Below the pieces are notes generated by a model. That model ran no database searches, had not been told where the DNA came from, and worked only from the letters and a program-made list of their open reading frames with translations. The position numbers and the translations under genes are program-made. A stretch of 64,000 nucleotides of DNA from a virus: IMG/VR virus record IMGVR_UViG_3300032282_005588, positions 1 to 64,000 of that record; one strand, written 5' to 3'. Shown here piece by piece: positions 8,886 through 16,989 of this stretch (positions are counted from its first letter, which is position 1; each line of letters begins with the position of its first letter).

Positions 8886-10745
8886 ATGAATACAGAATCA
8901 CAAATTCTCTCAGAAATCACTACTCATTTAAAATACTCTAAATACCTTCCAGAAAAACAAAGACGTGAAACTTGGGAAGAACTTGTTAGTCGTAATAAAG
9001 AAATGCATATTAAAAAATTTCCATCATTAGAAGAGGAAATTGAACAAGTATATAAATATGTATATGATAAAAAAATATTACCATCAATGAGATCTCTTCA
9101 ATTTGGAGGTAAACCTATTGAAATCAATAATGCTAGAATATTTAATTGTTGTTACCTACCTATAGAAGATTATAGAGGGTTTTCTGAGATTATGTTTTTA
9201 TTACTATCAGGATGTGGAGTAGGATATTCAGTTCAACAACATCATGTTGAAAAACTTCCAGAAATAAGGAAACCTATTAAATCTAAAAGATATTTAGTTG
9301 GTGATTCAATTGAAGGGTGGGCAGATGCTGTTAGAATGTTAACCAAAGCTTATTTTGGACATACTAGTACTTTCCCATTGTTTGATTTTAGAGATATTCG
9401 TCCCAAAGGATCTCAATTAATAACAGTAGGAGGTAAAGCCCCTGGACCTGAACCTCTTAAAATAGCATTAGTTCATATACAAGCTATATTTGATCGTAAA
9501 AAAGATGGAGAAAAATTAACTTCATTAGAATGTCATGATATTATTTGTCATATGGCTGATGCTGTATTATCTGGTGGTATTAGAAGAGCAGCACTTATAT
9601 CTTTATTTAATCTAGATGATGAAGATATGCTAACTTGTAAATTTGGAAATTGGTGGGAAACAAATCCTCAAAGAGGAAGAGCCAACAACTCAGCTGTACT
9701 TGTTAATAATAAAATAGATAAAGAAACATTTTTTGAACTATGGAAAAAAATAGAATTAAGTAATAGTGGTGAGCCTGGATTTTTATTTACTAATGATAAA
9801 GATCTAGGTACTAATCCATGTGCTGAAATATCATTAAAATCAACACAATTTTGCAATCTTTGTGAAATAAATGCTTCGGATATTGAATCACAAGAAGAAT
9901 TCAATAATAGATCAAAAGCAGCAGCATTTATAGGTACACTTCAAGCATCATATACTGATTTTCATTACTTAAGAGATTCTTGGAAAAAAACAACAGAAAA
10001 AGAATCATTATTAGGTATAGGAATGACAGGTATAGCTTCTGGGAATGTATTAAAATTAAATATGAAAGAAGCAGCTAAGATTGCTGTTAATGAAAACGAA
10101 AGAATAGCTAAAACCATTGGTATTAATAAAGCTGCTAGAGTAACAACAGTAAAACCCTCAGGAACTACATCATTAGTTCTAGGAACATCAAGTGGCATTC
10201 ATGCCTGGCATGATGATTATTATTTGAGAAGAATTAGAGTTGGAAAAAATGAAGCATTATACACTTATCTATTGATCAATCATCCAGAATTAATTGAAGA
10301 TGATATATTTAAACCACATCTACAAGCTATAATTTCTGTTCCACAACAATCCCCTGAAGGTTCTATAACTCGTAAAGAATCAGCTTTAGATTTATTAGAA
10401 AGAATAAAAAGAATAAATCAAGAATGGATTACACCAGGACATAGAAAAGGAAACAACAAACACAATGTATCAGCCACTGTAACTATTAAAAATGGGGAGT
10501 GGGAAAATATTGGTGAATGGTTATATAATAATAAAGAATATTTCACAGCTTTATCTTTCCTTCCTGAAGACTTAGGAAGTTATGTTCAAACTCCATTCGA
10601 AACAATTACAAAAGAAGAATATGAAACAGCAATTAAATCATTACATAATGTAGATTTATCTAAAGTAGTAGAAGTGGATGATAACACAGCATTAATGGAA
10701 CAAGCAGCTTGTGCTGGAGGTGGTGGGTCTTGTGAAATAATATAA
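8886..10745 (+). CDS. Class II (B12-dependent) ribonucleotide reductase, monomeric type
   Basis: A 619-residue reductase. I see S-G-C-G-V-G-Y-S-V near residue 110, S-G-G-I-R-R-A near residue 230 and the active-site segment N-P-C-A-E-I-S-L with F-C-N-L-C-E-I-N near residues 310-330. The K-P-S-G-T-T-S segment lies near residue 425, and the C-terminus ends in C-A-G-G-G-G-S-C-E-I-I, the cysteine pair used for re-reduction. This combination and the length fit the monomeric, adenosylcobalamin-dependent class II enzyme (Lactobacillus RTPR type) rather than class I NrdA. It would supply dNTPs without oxygen or a small subunit but would need host B12. The thioredoxin at 18509 could be its reductant, which is an inference. 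Confidence 0.85.
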   Translation: MNTESQILSEITTHLKYSKYLPEKQRRETWEELVSRNKEMHIKKFPSLEEEIEQVYKYVYDKKILPSMRSLQFGGKPIEINNARIFNCCYLPIEDYRGFSEIMFLLLSGCGVGYSVQQHHVEKLPEIRKPIKSKRYLVGDSIEGWADAVRMLTKAYFGHTSTFPLFDFRDIRPKGSQLITVGGKAPGPEPLKIALVHIQAIFDRKKDGEKLTSLECHDIICHMADAVLSGGIRRAALISLFNLDDEDMLTCKFGNWWETNPQRGRANNSAVLVNNKIDKETFFELWKKIELSNSGEPGFLFTNDKDLGTNPCAEISLKSTQFCNLCEINASDIESQEEFNNRSKAAAFIGTLQASYTDFHYLRDSWKKTTEKESLLGIGMTGIASGNVLKLNMKEAAKIAVNENERIAKTIGINKAARVTTVKPSGTTSLVLGTSSGIHAWHDDYYLRRIRVGKNEALYTYLLINHPELIEDDIFKPHLQAIISVPQQSPEGSITRKESALDLLERIKRINQEWITPGHRKGNNKHNVSATVTIKNGEWENIGEWLYNNKEYFTALSFLPEDLGSYVQTPFETITKEEYETAIKSLHNVDLSKVVEVDDNTALMEQAACAGGGGSCEII

Positions 10746-10776
10746 TATTATAACTAATAAAAAACATTTATATAAA

Positions 10777-11460
10777 ATGGAAATCCAAGAAAAAAAACTA
10801 AATAGTGAAAAACGGAAACCAAAAAATCCAATATCATTTAATCTTCAACTTAACACAGAACAAAAGCAAGCTAAATCAGATATATTAAACAACACCGTTA
10901 CATTATTGAAAGGTCAAGCGGGTAGTGGAAAAACTTTATTAGCATGTCAAGTTGCTTTAGATCTATTTTTTACAAGACAAGTTGAAAAAATTATCATAAC
11001 CCGTCCTGTTGTAGCAGCGGCTGATGATATAGGTTATTTACCTGGTTCTATGAAAGAAAAAATGGACCCATGGTTAGCACCTATATATGCTAATTTATAT
11101 ATGTTATATAACAAAGAAACAATTGATAAAATGGTAGAAAGACAAGATATTGAAATATTACCATTTACTTTTGTTCGAGGAAGAACATTTGTAAATTCTA
11201 TTGTTATTGTTGATGAGTGTCAAAATGTCAATCACACACAAACAGAAATGATTGTAGGACGTTTAGGTTTAAATTCAAAAATGATTTTTTGTGGAGATAC
11301 AAGTCAGATAGATCTAAAAAGTAAAAAAGAATCAGGTATTGATTTTTTTAAAACATTAGAATCAAGGGTTGATGGTGTTAAAGTAATTGTTTTGAAACAA
11401 AATCATAGACATCCAATTGTACCTCAAATATTAGATATATATAGAGAATATAGTGCTTAA
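10777..11460 (+). CDS. phoH: PhoH-like ATPase
   Basis: A 227-residue PhoH-family P-loop protein. The Walker A motif G-Q-A-G-S-G-K-T-L lies near residue 46, and I-V-I-V-D-E-C-Q-N (Walker B) near residue 147. A G-D-x-S-Q-I-D segment near residue 175 and N-H-R-H-P near residue 213 complete the pattern. PhoH-like genes are common in marine phages; the family is related to RNA/DNA helicase-like ATPases, and its role in infection is unsettled. It follows the ribonucleotide reductase by 31 bases and precedes the membrane protein gene by 3 bases, so the three are probably co-transcribed. Confidence 0.85.
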   Translation: MEIQEKKLNSEKRKPKNPISFNLQLNTEQKQAKSDILNNTVTLLKGQAGSGKTLLACQVALDLFFTRQVEKIIITRPVVAAADDIGYLPGSMKEKMDPWLAPIYANLYMLYNKETIDKMVERQDIEILPFTFVRGRTFVNSIVIVDECQNVNHTQTEMIVGRLGLNSKMIFCGDTSQIDLKSKKESGIDFFKTLESRVDGVKVIVLKQNHRHPIVPQILDIYREYSA

Positions 11461-11463
11461 AAA

Positions 11464-12486
11464 ATGAATAAAAAGTTATTACCCTGGTTTATAACATTCT
11501 GTGCTTTAGGATTAGCAATAACTGCAGGATATTATAGTGTTATAGGTTTATCTAAATTGTTTGCTGGAACAGCAATAGCTGTTATAATAATGGCTTCATT
11601 CTTAGAATTATCCAAATTAGTTATAGCTACTTTACTTCATTCATATTGGAGTGAATTAAATAAACTATATAAGTTTTATTTGATAATATCATTAGTAATA
11701 TTATCAATACTAACATCTGCTGGAATATATGGTATGTTGAGTAGTGGTTATCAAGAAATATCTAACAAATCTGAAACAATAGATAGACAAATAGTATCTT
11801 TAGAAACTAAAAAGAAAACATTTGAAAATACTAAAGATAATCTATTGAAAGAAAAAGAATCACTAAATACTAATATATCTAATTTACAAAATTCCTTATC
11901 CGTAGGTATTGTTTTACAATCAAGAGATAAAGACGGTAATTTAATTACTAGAGAAAGTAAAGGAAACAGAATAACCCTTGAAAAACAATTAGATAAAAAT
12001 TCAAAACAAGATGATAAAATATCATCTAAATTAGATATTATAAATGATTCTATATTTAATTTAGAAAACCAAATTCTTGAAATAAAAAACACTAATACAA
12101 TATCAGAATTAGGTCCATTAAAATATATAAGTAAATTAATTAATAAACCTATGGATAAAATTATTAATTGGTTTATATTAATTATAATACTTGTTTTTGA
12201 CCCATTAGCTATTTGTTTAGTTATAGCTGCTAATTTTTCATTTAATAAATTAAAAACAAAAACAGTTGAGCCTTCTTCTATTAATATATCATATCAAGAA
12301 CTCCAAGATGACATGTCTTTACTTAAAGAAGAGTTACCTATTGAATCAAATCCCCAACCCCCCAACAATCCAATACAAGAAACGTGGGTAAATAATACAC
12401 CACCTCCATATGTTTCTGATGGGATTTATAAAGGAACTTCCACTATAAAACCAAAACAAACAGATAACACTATAATCTATAGTTAA
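11464..12486 (+). CDS. Membrane protein with central coiled coil
   Basis: A 340-residue protein of unknown function. Hydrophobic spans lie near residues 5-25, 33-55 and 70-92. A long charged coiled coil rich in K, E, N and S covers roughly 98-205, and another hydrophobic span (W-F-I-L-I-I-I-L-V-F) lies near 232-256. A Pro- and Ser-rich tail of about 80 residues follows. The layout resembles phage inner-membrane proteins of T4-like marine phages that could anchor replication or alter the host envelope, but no enzymatic motif is visible. It directly follows phoH with a 3-base gap. Confidence 0.65.
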   Translation: MNKKLLPWFITFCALGLAITAGYYSVIGLSKLFAGTAIAVIIMASFLELSKLVIATLLHSYWSELNKLYKFYLIISLVILSILTSAGIYGMLSSGYQEISNKSETIDRQIVSLETKKKTFENTKDNLLKEKESLNTNISNLQNSLSVGIVLQSRDKDGNLITRESKGNRITLEKQLDKNSKQDDKISSKLDIINDSIFNLENQILEIKNTNTISELGPLKYISKLINKPMDKIINWFILIIILVFDPLAICLVIAANFSFNKLKTKTVEPSSINISYQELQDDMSLLKEELPIESNPQPPNNPIQETWVNNTPPPYVSDGIYKGTSTIKPKQTDNTIIYS

Positions 12487-12488
12487 TT

Positions 12489-12519
12489 TTTGGTTTTTTA
12501 AAATTTTATACTTATATTA
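12489..12519 (+). promoter_or_regulatory. Phage promoter, TTTGG-N19-TATATTA
   Basis: TTTGG at 12489-12493 and TATATTA at 12513-12519 are separated by exactly 19 bases. The ATG at 12520 touches the second box and another in-frame ATG lies at 12526, so a transcript started here would have almost no leader. It would drive the small genes ahead of the deazaguanine block. Confidence 0.6.
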
Positions 12520-13053
12520 ATGGGGATGAGTAAATATCCAATATTTTTAGAAAAATTTACTACCCCCGATGAAAAATTAATTCATCAAGAGATTAGTAAG
12601 CTTAAAAAAATAAATTATAATAAATTTTATTGGTGGAGAAACTATACTCCCAAAAATGAACCACTTAAATCTAAAGATTTATTAGATAAAATCAAAAATG
12701 GAGATTATAATTTTTCACATTATTATTGGCAAGCACATAATGCTATTTTAAAAGCTAAAAACAAAATTAATCTCGAATATGATGATTTAGAAACTCAAGC
12801 AATAAAAGTTTCTTTAGAAATGGAACAATATCGTAAATTAATAAAAGATTTTGAAAAAGATGAGATTGAAAAATTAATACAATTAGAAAAAGAATTTATT
12901 AATAATTTTAATCTCTCTAAAGAAAAATATAATTATTATTTTGAAAATTATGAGGGTACATTAGAAGAGTTTTATATATTTTGTGTATTTAACTTTGGAA
13001 AAAGAATTAAACCATTAAATAAAAGAGGTAGAAAACCAAAAATAACATTATGA
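12520..13053 (+). CDS. Hypothetical charged helical protein
   Basis: A 177-residue protein rich in K, E, Y and N and predicted mostly helical, with a basic C-terminus ending K-R-G-R-K-P-K. Two in-frame ATG codons (12520 and 12526) are possible starts. The second is better placed relative to the promoter box ending at 12519. Its stop overlaps the next tiny gene by ATGA. I recognise no domain. Its position at the head of the operon leading into the DpdA-like gene could mean a link to DNA modification, but nothing in the sequence shows that. Confidence 0.6.
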   Translation: MGMSKYPIFLEKFTTPDEKLIHQEISKLKKINYNKFYWWRNYTPKNEPLKSKDLLDKIKNGDYNFSHYYWQAHNAILKAKNKINLEYDDLETQAIKVSLEMEQYRKLIKDFEKDEIEKLIQLEKEFINNFNLSKEKYNYYFENYEGTLEEFYIFCVFNFGKRIKPLNKRGRKPKITL

Positions 13054-13181
13054 TAGAATTTATTACTCATAGTTTGGGAATATGCGGAGATGGACACCCA
13101 AATATTTTTATTTTTTTACTTAATGAAGTTGGGATTTTTGAATATTTTAATTATATTTATGATAAAGTAAAAAAGTTATGA
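13050..13181 (+). CDS. Small protein, 43 aa, between coupled genes
   Basis: A short ORF that fits exactly between two genes: its ATG overlaps the preceding stop (ATGA at 13050) and its stop overlaps the following ATG (ATGA at 13178). It encodes 43 residues with a hydrophobic middle (N-I-F-I-F-L-L-N-E-V-G-I-F) and a basic end. The perfect double overlap is the main evidence that it is translated. Function unknown. Confidence 0.55.
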   Translation: MIEFITHSLGICGDGHPNIFIFLLNEVGIFEYFNYIYDKVKKL

Positions 13182-13963
13182 TAAAAATTTCACATGAAAC
13201 TCCAATTTGTTTATTAAAAGAAAGTAAACGTTTTAATGATTATCAATATGCTTTAGTTCATTTATTAGAAAATAATGAAAAATATAGAAATCATTTTTTA
13301 GAATGTAGAGATGAAAATATTCCTATTTACTTAGATAATAGTTTACATGAATTAGGAACAGCTATTGGTGGAGAAATTTTATTAAAATGGATTAATGAAT
13401 TAAAACCACAATATGTTTTCGTTCCTGATGTTTGGGAAAATAAAATAGCATCTGTAGTAAATGCCAGAGAATGGATTCAATATGAACTCCCAGAAGAAAC
13501 TACTAAAATAGCAATTGTTCAAGCTAAATCTCTTGCAGAAGCAATAGAATGTACTATGACATATAAAGATTTAGGTTATAAAAAAATAGCTTATAGTTAT
13601 GGTGCATCATTTTACAATGATTTAGTTAAACATCCTAATTTATATATTGGAAAAGCATTAGGTCGAGTATCAATGATATCTCATTTTTATAAAATCGGAT
13701 TGTTAAACCAAATAGATAAAATCCATCTTTTAGGTACAGCATGTCCTATAGAGTTTGCTTTTTATAAAGATATAAAATGTATTGATTCAATTGATACCTC
13801 AAATCCAATAATGCTAACATTAGATAAAAAAGAATATAATAATACTTTTACTAATAATAAACCAATATCTAATATGAATAATGATATTAATATAGATTAT
13901 AATAAAATTGATTTAGAATTATTGGAAGAAAATATAACAAAATTTAGAAATTTATTTAAATAA
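13178..13963 (+). CDS. DpdA/TGT-like 7-deazaguanine transglycosylase
   Basis: A 261-residue TIM-barrel-type protein related to queuine tRNA-ribosyltransferase and to phage DpdA, which exchanges guanine for 7-deazaguanine bases in DNA. Visible segments are I-P-I-Y-L-D-N-S (Asp53), Y-V-F-V-P-D-V (Asp84), a central A-I-V-Q-A-K-S strand and the late K-I-H-L-L-G-T segment, which matches the H-L-L-G motif of TGT enzymes. It is much shorter than bacterial TGT (about 375 residues) and lacks the C-terminal zinc cluster, as expected for phage DpdA. It starts one base before the queC gene context and lies with queD, queE and folE. I infer DNA rather than tRNA as substrate from the length, the phage setting and the missing zinc domain. 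Confidence 0.75.
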   Translation: MIKISHETPICLLKESKRFNDYQYALVHLLENNEKYRNHFLECRDENIPIYLDNSLHELGTAIGGEILLKWINELKPQYVFVPDVWENKIASVVNAREWIQYELPEETTKIAIVQAKSLAEAIECTMTYKDLGYKKIAYSYGASFYNDLVKHPNLYIGKALGRVSMISHFYKIGLLNQIDKIHLLGTACPIEFAFYKDIKCIDSIDTSNPIMLTLDKKEYNNTFTNNKPISNMNNDINIDYNKIDLELLEENITKFRNLFK

Positions 13964-13964
13964 T

Positions 13965-14672
13965 ATGAAAGATAAAGCAATAGTAGTCTTCTCAGGAGGA
14001 CAAGATTCAACAACATGTTTATATTGGGCGTTAAATCGTTTTAAAAATGTAGAAGCAATTACATTTAATTATGGTCAAAAGCATTCTATTGAAATAGAAC
14101 AATCTAAATTAATCCTAGAAAAAACCGGTGTTAAACAAATAATAGTTGATTTAAACCAATCACTAGGGTTTCTAGCTGAAAGTGCACTAACAAGTAATGG
14201 TAACGTTTCAGAAATAAATAAATATGGTTTACCATCATCATTTGTGCCAGGACGTAATGGTATATTTTTATATAATGCTTATGTTTATGCTTTAAAAACA
14301 GAAGCAGATGCTATGATAACAGGAGTATGCCAAACAGATTATAGTGGTTATCCTGATTGTAGACGTGATTTTATTAATGAATTACTTAATGTAATGGATA
14401 TGGGTGTATTTGGGAAAAATAAATCAAGTGGTTTGGCTATCAATACTCCTCTTATGTATCTTACTAAAGCAGAAACATTTAAACTAGCAGAAGATGAAGG
14501 ATGTTTAGATGATGTTATTGAATTATCCCACACGTGTTATAATGGTGAAAGATCATATAAACATGAATGGGGTTGGAGTTCAGAACAAGGTACTGAAAAT
14601 GATCCATTTTGTCCTGCATGTAATTTAAGAGCTAAAGGATGGGATGAATATAAAAAAATATATAATAAGTGA
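13965..14672 (+). CDS. queC: 7-cyano-7-deazaguanine (preQ0) synthase QueC
   Basis: A 235-residue QueC. The N-terminal PP-loop V-V-F-S-G-G-Q-D-S-T-T-C near residues 7-18 binds ATP. The C-terminal zinc site has a Cys in the H-T-C-Y-N segment near residue 190 and C-P-A-C near residue 217. It converts 7-carboxy-7-deazaguanine to preQ0 with ATP and ammonia, the last step before insertion by the DpdA-like enzyme encoded one base upstream. The length agrees with bacterial QueC. Its stop overlaps a GTG start of the next small gene. Confidence 0.92.
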   Translation: MKDKAIVVFSGGQDSTTCLYWALNRFKNVEAITFNYGQKHSIEIEQSKLILEKTGVKQIIVDLNQSLGFLAESALTSNGNVSEINKYGLPSSFVPGRNGIFLYNAYVYALKTEADAMITGVCQTDYSGYPDCRRDFINELLNVMDMGVFGKNKSSGLAINTPLMYLTKAETFKLAEDEGCLDDVIELSHTCYNGERSYKHEWGWSSEQGTENDPFCPACNLRAKGWDEYKKIYNK

Positions 14673-14875
14673 AGCAAAAACAATCAATAGATAAAAGACA
14701 ATATTATATTGTTTTAAATCAAAATAATGAAGTATTTACAGGATTAAAAAAAGGTTATCTTAATTGGTCATCTGACTGGTTAGAAGCAAAACCATTAGAA
14801 TATCAAAGTACTACATATCTAAAATTAGAAAATAAAAACATCGAATTAATCAAAGAAGAAGAATTTTATGGCTGA
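14669..14875 (+). CDS. Small hypothetical protein (GTG start)
   Basis: A 68-residue protein starting with GTG, overlapping the queC stop by GTGA and the next gene by 8 bases. It contains Y-Y-I-V-L-N-Q-N-N-E-V-F-T-G-L-K-K-G-Y and a W-S-S-D-W segment. The tight coupling on both sides supports translation. No known domain recognised. Confidence 0.6.
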   Translation: MKQKQSIDKRQYYIVLNQNNEVFTGLKKGYLNWSSDWLEAKPLEYQSTTYLKLENKNIELIKEEEFYG

Positions 14876-15155
14876 TTTCTCAAAACAATACTGCGAAAAA
14901 GTTTCCGATGGAAAATTTCCTTATGATTTTGATATCATAGAAATTTATAATACATTGGATGAAGGAAATTATATTCCTACAATATGTGAAGGATTAGGAT
15001 TTATAGCTATAGGAAAAAATATAAATAATTCTGAACCTCAACTATTATTTGGTATGGGATTTGCTATTAGAGAAGGATATTGGGATGGACCTATACCTGA
15101 AGGTTTAGATGAAAATGATTGTGTTTGGGTAACATATAGTAAAGTAATTAATTAA
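14868..15155 (+). CDS. Hypothetical protein in deazaguanine operon
   Basis: A 95-residue acidic protein overlapping its upstream neighbour by 8 bases and ending 4 bases before queD. Several aromatic and glycine positions (G-L-G-F-I-A-I-G, G-M-G-F-A-I-R-E-G-Y-W-D-G) suggest a compact beta-rich fold, but I cannot name it. An accessory role in base modification is possible only by context. Confidence 0.6.
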   Translation: MADFSKQYCEKVSDGKFPYDFDIIEIYNTLDEGNYIPTICEGLGFIAIGKNINNSEPQLLFGMGFAIREGYWDGPIPEGLDENDCVWVTYSKVIN

Positions 15156-15159
15156 TAAA

Positions 15160-15723
15160 ATGTATAAAATAGGAAAACAATTTGATTTCTGTTATGGTCA
15201 TAGAGTATGGTCTCAAGAACTAATAGAAGGATACTCAGAAGATATGAATTTAAAATGTCGTCATTATCATGGGCATCAAGGAAAAATTATAGTTTATTTA
15301 GAAAATATAGAAGATTCTAATAAATTAGAAAAGGGTATGGTTACTGATTTCAAACATTTAGGATGGTTTAAAAAATGGATTGATGATGTTTTAGATCATA
15401 AATTCATAATGGATATAAATGATCCAATAAGAAATATATTATTTCCTATAACCAAATTTAATAGTTCTTATGAATTTGATAATTTATTTCGAGTAAATAA
15501 ATATAATTATTATACCATATGGGAAAATATATATAATACATTATCACAACCCGAAAAAGAAATATATGAAGGGTTAATATTTGTTGAATTTGTTCCAACA
15601 TCAGAAAATATATCAAAATGGTTATGTGATATAGTAAATGAAAAAATGAATCAAATAGGAATAAAATGTTCACATATCCAATTTTATGAAACACCAAAAT
15701 CAGAATCGAATTATTTTAATTAA
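15160..15723 (+). CDS. queD: 6-carboxytetrahydropterin synthase QueD
   Basis: A 187-residue QueD/PTPS-family protein. The N-terminal F-D-F-C-Y-G-H (His14) and the C-R-H-Y-H-G-H segment (Cys33, His37, His39) match the catalytic cysteine and zinc-binding histidines of the family. D-F-K-H-L-G follows near residue 68, the D-H-K-F segment near residue 80 and the F-V-P-T-S-E-N segment with its glutamate near residue 148. It converts dihydroneopterin triphosphate, made by the FolE at 19325, to 6-carboxytetrahydropterin. It is longer than bacterial QueD (about 120 residues) because of a middle insertion of roughly 45 residues after the D-H-K-F segment. Confidence 0.9.
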   Translation: MYKIGKQFDFCYGHRVWSQELIEGYSEDMNLKCRHYHGHQGKIIVYLENIEDSNKLEKGMVTDFKHLGWFKKWIDDVLDHKFIMDINDPIRNILFPITKFNSSYEFDNLFRVNKYNYYTIWENIYNTLSQPEKEIYEGLIFVEFVPTSENISKWLCDIVNEKMNQIGIKCSHIQFYETPKSESNYFN

Positions 15724-15725
15724 AA

Positions 15726-15741
15726 ATGTATCTTGATACAT
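15726..15741. promoter_or_regulatory. Perfect 16-base inverted repeat, possible operator
   Basis: ATGTATC, TT, GATACAT forms a perfect 7-bp inverted repeat just after the queD stop and 28 bases before the endonuclease gene. It could bind a dimeric repressor such as the ribbon-helix-helix protein at 31748, or simply be a chance palindrome in AT-rich DNA. Confidence 0.25.
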
Positions 15742-15768
15742 GGTTGATATATTTATAAGTAAAATACC

Positions 15769-16680
15769 ATGAATAGAGAAACACTGGATAAAAAATTAAT
15801 CTTAAATACCTATTTAGAAAATAAAGATAAGGGAAAATATTGGGTAGCTAAACATTTAAAGTTAAATAAAAATTCTGTATGTGCTTTGATTGATAAATAT
15901 AATCCTAATAATGTTTCTCTAAATATAGAATTAGAAGAGGCCTTATTGAAAATAATTAAATTATATCCTTATACTGGAACTAAACATAAATTATCAAATA
16001 TATTAAAGACTACATCATATTCTATTGAACAAGTTCTTCATAAAACCAAAAATATAGAATTAATTAATTATTTCACCACCCCAAAATCTCATTGTTCTAA
16101 ACTTACAGATAAAGATATTCAAGATATATTAGATGGAAGTAAATTAGGGATTGGTAATGATTTAATGGGAATCCAGAAAGGAATTGATGGAGTTTCTATT
16201 AGAAATATTAGAAAAAAGTTTTTAACATCTGAGGAATATGAAAAATACCATTCAATAAATCGTTTTTATGAAGGAGATTATAATTCATATTATAATGAAA
16301 GAGGAGATAAATTTTTGTCAACATGGGAAGAAAAAGTAGCAGATTTTTTATATCATAAAAATATAAAATATTATTCAAACGTAAGACTTGATTATAAAAG
16401 TAAACATTATTCACCTGATATTTATATACCTGAAAATAGGGTATTTATTGAAATATTCGGAATGTCTAATATTAATTGTTATAAAGGAAATATGAATAAG
16501 AAATCTCAATATTATATTGATAATAAAATAAAATGTTTATTTTTATATGAAGAAGATTTTTTAGAAAACAGAAAACCAATAGAAAAATATAAGATTAAAT
16601 TAAATGAATTTTTAGAAGAAATTAAAAATATAATATTCAATAATCATATAAAAAATAATATAGTATTTAAAGATAGATAA
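15769..16680 (+). CDS. Free-standing PD-(D/E)XK-type homing endonuclease
   Basis: A 303-residue protein. The first 150 residues look like DNA-binding helices with a repeated helix-turn-helix-like pattern. The C-terminal nuclease region carries T-W-E-E-K (residues 185-189), S-P-D (Asp217) and V-F-I-E-I-F-G (Glu228), the acidic series of Vsr/EDxHD-type and related PD-(D/E)XK homing endonucleases. It is not inside an intron: the flanking genes queD and the 71-residue gene are intact. It therefore appears to be an intergenic, mobile endonuclease gene inserted in the deazaguanine operon. Residues after Glu228 depart from the classic E-x-K. Confidence 0.6.
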   Translation: MNRETLDKKLILNTYLENKDKGKYWVAKHLKLNKNSVCALIDKYNPNNVSLNIELEEALLKIIKLYPYTGTKHKLSNILKTTSYSIEQVLHKTKNIELINYFTTPKSHCSKLTDKDIQDILDGSKLGIGNDLMGIQKGIDGVSIRNIRKKFLTSEEYEKYHSINRFYEGDYNSYYNERGDKFLSTWEEKVADFLYHKNIKYYSNVRLDYKSKHYSPDIYIPENRVFIEIFGMSNINCYKGNMNKKSQYYIDNKIKCLFLYEEDFLENRKPIEKYKIKLNEFLEEIKNIIFNNHIKNNIVFKDR

Positions 16681-16769
16681 ATAAATTAAAATATAAACAA
16701 CTCAACAAAAGATGGAAAATAATTGGAATTATACAACAACATTCGGTATTTATAAAATAAATTATATAT

Positions 16770-16985
16770 ATGTTAAATAATAAAAATATATTATCATTAT
16801 ATGAATATTTAGGTCATGCCGCTGGACCTATCTTAGGTAAAGAAGTAGCCCAATCAGCTATAAAATCAAATATACAAATTTCTTCACACGAAGTAAATAA
16901 TAACAAATACACAGGAAAAATATTAAAATATCCTAAACAATTTTTAGAAGATTATTTCCAAAAAAACCCAACAACAAAATTATAA
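16770..16985 (+). CDS. Small conserved-type hypothetical protein
   Basis: A 71-residue protein with the pattern L-Y-E-Y-L-G-x-A-A-G-x-x-L-G-K-E-V-A and, towards the end, G-K-I-L-K-Y-P-K-Q-F-L-E-D-Y-F. I have the impression of a family shared by Bacteroidota phages, but cannot name it. It ends 4 bases before queE. The 89-base gap upstream contains only a 22-codon ORF at 16711 that I do not trust. Confidence 0.6.
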   Translation: MLNNKNILSLYEYLGHAAGPILGKEVAQSAIKSNIQISSHEVNNNKYTGKILKYPKQFLEDYFQKNPTTKL

Positions 16986-16989
16986 AATT

